Below the pieces are notes generated by a model. The model saw only the letters and a list, made by a program, of their open reading frames with translations, did not search any database and was not told where the DNA came from. DNA of 58,157 nucleotides from JBCBST01 sp039819115 (lineage in GTDB: Bacteria > Bacteroidota > Rhodothermia > Balneolales > Balneolaceae): contig JBCBST010000004.1 in NCBI GenBank assembly GCA_039819115.1, positions 1-58,157 on the forward strand, given 5' to 3'. Positions within the stretch are counted from its first letter, which is position 1; each line of letters opens with the position of its first letter. The translations under genes were made by a program, and so were the position numbers. Shown here piece by piece: positions 54,701 through 58,157 of this stretch.

Positions 54701-56963
54701 TACCTTCTCCGGAAATACCGCGTTGAATGTAGGGATTATGGCGCTGGGCATTTTGTATGAAGTGATATCCAGTGATGCAACTGTTCCCAAACGTGATTTT
54801 GCCGGGTTCGATAATATCACCTATTTCGTTCACGGACCTTCGTTCTTCAGTCTGTATTCCCTGTTCCAGATCAACTCGGGAACCACACTAACTATACCGG
54901 AAGGTGTGGTGTTTAAATCGAGTGATGGCCGCCCCATTTTTGAGGTCCTTGGGTCACTGAAAGTGGAGGGTACCGATACGGCCCAGGTGATTCTGACCGA
55001 CTGGCGGGACGATGACTACGGAAACCCCAGAGACACCCAAAATGACGGGCCTTATAATTTTCCAGTCTCGTCGAACGGAACCTGGGTTCGATTCCAGGAC
55101 TCCAGCAACGACACGGCTTCGGTTGTTAAAAACGCCATTCTTCGGTACCGCGAATTTGGAGTAGTCACGAACAGCGCATCTCCAACAGTAGATAGCACCC
55201 TGTTTAACCGCATCAACTGGGGACTGGATTTAACCGGTGTGTCAAATCCGGTGGTTACGAACAACCAGTTCGATAGTCTCCGCTTTACTCCGTTCCGAAC
55301 ATCGCTGGTGTCGTATCCTGATACCACTTTTGGCAATACCATATCGGGGTCGACGTACGAAGCTATTGGAGTCCGGTCAGAAACCCTGGTACAGGATGTT
55401 ACTCTGCCCAAGCGTGATTTTGTCGGCAAAATAGGTATTCCCTATTACCTCTCAGGCCGATACACCGTGGGAACCAGTGCCACCCTTACGATTGATCCCG
55501 GAGTGGTGATTAAATCCAATTCCTCCGGAAGATTTATTGTTCAGAAAGGGCTGATCGCGGAAGGAGGGTCCACACCGGATAGCGTCATTGTATTTACACA
55601 CATTTATGATGATTTCTTCAGCGGGGATACCAACAACGATTCCAGCGCAACCACATCTGGCAACTTTGACGCCAACTGGGGCGGGATTTTATTCGAAGAT
55701 GAAGCACTGGATCCCTTATCCCGTCTGGATAACGTGGTGTTGATTGGAGGAACCACCAGTAACTCAAATGGAGTTGCTGTAGAGACGGAAAATGCCAGTC
55801 CTACCATCACCAATAGCGTGATCAGGAACAGCCGTATTGGTGTGCTTGCCCGTGGATCATCCAACCCGGTGATCAACGATAATGACATCTACAACAACAC
55901 TCAGTTCGGGGTGCGTAACCAGGACGAAACCTTCAACATCGATGCTACCAATAACTGGTGGGGCGACGACTCCGGACCTACCCATAGCAGTAATCCGATG
56001 GGTACCGGCGATGTGGTTTCAAACTCAGTGATGTTTAGTCCGTTTAAAGGGATGAAGGCGGAAAACCCGATTATTGGCGACGTGAGTCTGAACGGAGAGA
56101 TTCAGGCATTTGATGCCTCCCGTATTTTGCGTCACGTAGTTGGGGCCGAATCGTTTAACAGCCTGCAACAAAAAGTGGGTGATGCTTCTGGCACCATGGG
56201 AATCACCGCTTTTGATGCCTCTTTAGTGCTCAAATTTGTAGTAGGTTCCATTACCTATTTCCCATCTGAACTCCTGCATAAGTCAATCGATGGGGAAGAG
56301 CCTTATCAGCTTCATCCATCCGATGCCATTGTGGAACTAGGAAATGGAGTAGAGGAAAACGGACGGGTGCATGTACCGATTGAAGTTTCCAACATCAGCC
56401 AGGTTTCATCCTTCCAGCTTACACTACCTTTTAATGCAGAAGCCGTTGCCATAGAGGATGTGGTTAAATCGGAGTACCTCGAGCAAGCTCAGGTTACCTG
56501 GAACGCCGAAGAGGGCACCTTAACCATCGCTGTTGCTACCGCAGAAGTACTGAATTCAGATGGTACGCTTGCAACCGTTACGTTCGAAATCCTGGACGAT
56601 TCCCAATCGGCAGGGGTATACGTGAGTCAGGCTCTGGTAAACGAAGTGGATGTGACCCGGTTCTCTGTTTCTACCGAACCCGGCGACCTGATTCTTCCGG
56701 AAGAGTTTAGCCTGCTTCAGAATTACCCGAATCCATTTAACCCTACAACCAACATCCAGTTTGCACTGCCTGAGGCAGCCATTGTGCGCCTCGAAGTATA
56801 TAACATGTTGGGCCAACGGGTTACCGAATTGGTAAACGAACGTATGAATGCCGGTTCGCATACGGTTGAGTTTGATGCCTCGGCATTGGCCAGCGGTATG
56901 TATGTGTACCGTATAACCGCGGGCTCTTATGTAAGTACTAAGAAAATGATGCTCATTAAGTAA
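51735..56963 (+). CDS. Repeat-rich T9SS surface protein with dockerin-like and cohesin-like domains
   Basis: A 1742-residue protein from ATG 51735 (MKRHLTII), where the signal peptide ends 'SAWAQTN'. Residues about 30-1440 form about seven repeats of roughly 200 residues with right-handed beta-helix character, most carrying a 'FTSxxDDxxG' motif and an acidic loop such as 'DTNKDGNNTAP'. Then a dockerin type I-like pair ('DVSLNGEIQAFDASRILRHV' and 'GTMGITAFDASLVLKFVVG', about 1449-1508), a cohesin-like domain (about 1532-1652, 'GRVHVPIEVSNISQVSSFQL'), and a T9SS tail (about 1655-1742) ending 'KKMMLIK'. Carrying both halves of a cohesin-dockerin pair allows self-assembly or partner binding. The next gene encodes more cohesin-like domains. 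Confidence 0.85.
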   Translation: MKRHLTIILFLIVILITNSAWAQTNVSGTIDGDSTTVWTLAGSPYIVTNSIRVTSLDTLIIEKDVEVRFNGNYTIRADFGVVRADTVTFTSNLGSPGRGSYGGLEVTQGLLEINGGSIQYAGSSTNRSAAVYNTRGTAILRNVSITDANRGVHIENPTALTTNSQTTLEDVTISNTGIPVVVAAKSDVFFNGNNLLTGNDQDIISMTFSELTDRMVLRKAPVPFYFSSSFFLSDTLEIESDNILKIGNQFDVTSNGYLQAVADPGEQIFFTSLRDDNLGEDSNADGTATGPASRNWQGIEFLAGSDGILQRVSVRHAGLGNRGAVTFNSVDASVLDSEFLNNYIAFYLNGSSAPAIERNNIGVSDLVPVAMQLSADPQFADNVYSFSDNEYDALGILTTSLTADETLEVRNFTGINNITYVMLGNLTIENGATLTVEEGIVIKALQNQRIDVKGKIVAQGADTSNIVFTSWKDDSHGNPLDTNKDGNNTAPTNNDWGGINFFDESDDTSIMDYTNVDYSRFPINITDANPTISNSEFGNAESAIRIFRDADPTITNNLFFNTTSVPVRLSVSADPTFSGNSFNNVGLRALGLIQEDVAISGVIRKRDFGGFSNITYAQLGRIRILSTVDIEVEPGVVIKSQSDIIVEGGFRADGANGENIIFTSLRDDNVGNPMDTNGDGNATAPARGNWRTIHYRNTADEAFSRIDSVEFWFGSMGLVLSGANIPVTNTLITDMVDWGIGISETATPTLENVVIQNTSRDPIIMSLLANPVFSNITFNSTATRGIAILEGTSTFTSGSASTYLPSNSKLNVSTTLNQRSLAGITNIAYIFNRIEVSPDATLSIEPGVVLKSQGGGFDIRGALKSVGTPTNPIVFTSLSDDSYGGDTNANGTNSVPSNRDWGDVFFQASNIDSVNAIKHTILRYGYGYGSLDRGIVTLLNSYVDMDSSVVELVGASGIAIRGSSDPDIQNTQFLNISSTPVRMAMFSNPTFSGNTALNVGIMALGILYEVISSDATVPKRDFAGFDNITYFVHGPSFFSLYSLFQINSGTTLTIPEGVVFKSSDGRPIFEVLGSLKVEGTDTAQVILTDWRDDDYGNPRDTQNDGPYNFPVSSNGTWVRFQDSSNDTASVVKNAILRYREFGVVTNSASPTVDSTLFNRINWGLDLTGVSNPVVTNNQFDSLRFTPFRTSLVSYPDTTFGNTISGSTYEAIGVRSETLVQDVTLPKRDFVGKIGIPYYLSGRYTVGTSATLTIDPGVVIKSNSSGRFIVQKGLIAEGGSTPDSVIVFTHIYDDFFSGDTNNDSSATTSGNFDANWGGILFEDEALDPLSRLDNVVLIGGTTSNSNGVAVETENASPTITNSVIRNSRIGVLARGSSNPVINDNDIYNNTQFGVRNQDETFNIDATNNWWGDDSGPTHSSNPMGTGDVVSNSVMFSPFKGMKAENPIIGDVSLNGEIQAFDASRILRHVVGAESFNSLQQKVGDASGTMGITAFDASLVLKFVVGSITYFPSELLHKSIDGEEPYQLHPSDAIVELGNGVEENGRVHVPIEVSNISQVSSFQLTLPFNAEAVAIEDVVKSEYLEQAQVTWNAEEGTLTIAVATAEVLNSDGTLATVTFEILDDSQSAGVYVSQALVNEVDVTRFSVSTEPGDLILPEEFSLLQNYPNPFNPTTNIQFALPEAAIVRLEVYNMLGQRVTELVNERMNAGSHTVEFDASALASGMYVYRITAGSYVSTKKMMLIK

Positions 56964-56990
56964 TCATCCCAACGGATAAGGAGCATCATC

Positions 56991-58157
56991 ATGAAAACAA
57001 TTAAAAAAGTACTCTGGATACTCCTGCTGAGTGCATTCCCCTTGTCGGGATGGGCTCAGCTGGGATTTTCCGTACAGGATACCACCGGTGTAGAGGGCGA
57101 CACGATACTGATCAATGTGCTTGCCGATTCTTCTCTTACCGGTGAGGATATCTTTTCCTTCCAGTTCAACTATTTCTTCGCCCGGTTCAGCCTGGATATC
57201 CTGGATGTTGAAACAGAAGGTACACTTACTGAAGGAGTGGCTACCGTGGAAGGATTCCAAACGAATACGGATGAATACCGGGTAGCAGGTTTCAGTACCA
57301 ACGCGCTGAGCGGGAGCGGAATCCTGTTTAAACTGAGGGTTCGTTTGCGGGCAGCCTCTTCCTTTGGCGATATACGCTTTAGCGGGGGAACGGCCCGGAA
57401 CTTTGTGAATGAAGGTTCACCGGAGATTATCACCTCAAACGGACGCATTGTCGTGCAGGAACGTCCGCAGATTTTCGTGAGTCCGCTGAATAATATAACC
57501 CTGACTACCGTGGGCGATAGTCTTCAGTACCGGGTCACCACCTCCACACCCGATCCGCCGTATGCCTACTCGGTTACCGATACGGCCCTGGCCGATATCG
57601 ATACCACGGGAAGGCTGGTTGCAAAAAAGCCGGGATTCGTGTTTGTGGTAGCAGAGGGAGCGAACGGAAGCATAGACAGTACGGATGTACCCCTGGAAAT
57701 ACGGGCGTTTAAGACGTTACCGTACTCCGACCAGGTATTTCAGAAGAACCGGATTACGGTTCCTGTTCGGGTGAGTGACCTTTCCAATTTAAATGCCACT
57801 GCGGGTGAATTCGACTTCCGGATAGGATCGAGCAGCCTTCAATGGGTAGGATATGATGTTACCAATACTCTGCTTGAACAGGCCCAGGTGGATGTGAATG
57901 TAACCGACCGGAATGGTACCTTTTCCTTTGCCACCGACCAGCCTCTCGCTCAGGGCGATACCCTCATCAAGATGGAGTTTATTGCAGATTCCTCCCTTTC
58001 CGGCAATAATGTTCTGATCATTGACCGGGCCCTGCTAAATGAAGATATCAAAGGAACAACGACCGATTTCATCCGGATCAATGTAGTACGTCTCCCTCAG
58101 ATTACGGTCTCTGTTGACAGAACGGAAGTATTGGCTGGTGATACTGTTCGTGCCACG
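56991..58157 (+). CDS. Secreted protein with two cohesin-like domains (runs off the window)
   Basis: 389 codons are present and the frame is still open at the window end. A good ribosome binding site (AAGGAG, spacing 7) precedes ATG 56991, and the signal peptide ends 'LSGWAQLG'. Residues about 23-165 look like a cohesin-type beta sandwich ('GDTILINVLADSSLTGEDIFSF', in part; 'LSGSGILFKLRVRL'). A Big2-like linker (about 165-230, 'YAYSVTDTALADIDTTGRLV' in part) and a second cohesin-like domain (about 245-370) follow. It starts 27 bp after the dockerin-bearing gene, so the two are likely co-expressed and may interact. The C-terminus is unknown. Confidence 0.82.
   Translation, partial: MKTIKKVLWILLLSAFPLSGWAQLGFSVQDTTGVEGDTILINVLADSSLTGEDIFSFQFNYFFARFSLDILDVETEGTLTEGVATVEGFQTNTDEYRVAGFSTNALSGSGILFKLRVRLRAASSFGDIRFSGGTARNFVNEGSPEIITSNGRIVVQERPQIFVSPLNNITLTTVGDSLQYRVTTSTPDPPYAYSVTDTALADIDTTGRLVAKKPGFVFVVAEGANGSIDSTDVPLEIRAFKTLPYSDQVFQKNRITVPVRVSDLSNLNATAGEFDFRIGSSSLQWVGYDVTNTLLEQAQVDVNVTDRNGTFSFATDQPLAQGDTLIKMEFIADSSLSGNNVLIIDRALLNEDIKGTTTDFIRINVVRLPQITVSVDRTEVLAGDTVRAT

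Overview
The window (58,157 bp) looks like chromosome of a Gram-negative bacterium of the Bacteroidota/Balneolota/Rhodothermota group. Four lines of evidence support this. Three reading frames end in the Por/type IX secretion (T9SS) sorting domain with the 'LLQNYPNPFNPTT' start and an 'MMLxK' end. There is a sigma / FecR / STN-receptor trio. Batteries of DUF58 and VWA aerotolerance-type genes are present. Most starts lack a strong Shine-Dalgarno sequence. A Balneolaceae-like host is my best guess; this is inference from protein style, not a database match.

Layout. (1) 1-1633, minus strand: ECF sigma factor, FecR anti-sigma factor and the start of an STN-domain (TonB-dependent) receptor. (2) 1708-10309: mfd and a Sua5-type tRNA threonylcarbamoylation enzyme, then a BatA-like VWA protein, a Bat-associated membrane protein and a DUF58 protein, all on minus. 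A plus-strand M23 peptidase lipoprotein is wedged inside the Bat set. (3) 10653-32905, plus strand: an unusual surface cluster with a one-domain DUF11 protein, a multi-DUF11 protein, a 2422-residue protein joining DUF11/SdrD-like domains to a predicted outer-membrane barrel and three OmpA-like domains, two giant DUF11/SdrD/beta-helix proteins, and a one-domain CheY-like response regulator between those two. (4) 32943-35780: recO, an HtrA-type protease and an LPP20-like lipoprotein, closely spaced after the surface genes. (5) 35781-39003: repeat-rich DNA holding a Phd/ParE toxin-antitoxin pair, a lipoprotein, a membrane protein and a 13-unit heptanucleotide tandem repeat. (6) 39004-44344: a membrane-bound class III nucleotide cyclase and three secreted amidohydrolase-family proteins in tandem, of which only the middle one keeps the HxH metal motif. 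(7) 44542-58157: a secreted/surface protein region with two duplicated lipoproteins, a T9SS-type protein split by one in-frame TAG, another T9SS cargo protein, a 1742-residue repeat protein with dockerin- and cohesin-like domains plus a T9SS tail, and the start of a protein with two cohesin-like domains.

How the genes may work together: the cluster at 10.6-32.9 kb is the best candidate for an undescribed system. Four of its proteins are built largely from DUF11 domains and stop exactly at the last strand of such a domain. The fifth can bridge outer membrane and peptidoglycan. I infer a surface fibre, sheath or adhesin apparatus, perhaps tuned by the embedded response regulator. The region at 51.7-58.2 kb may be a separate extracellular assembly in which cohesin- and dockerin-like domains interact.
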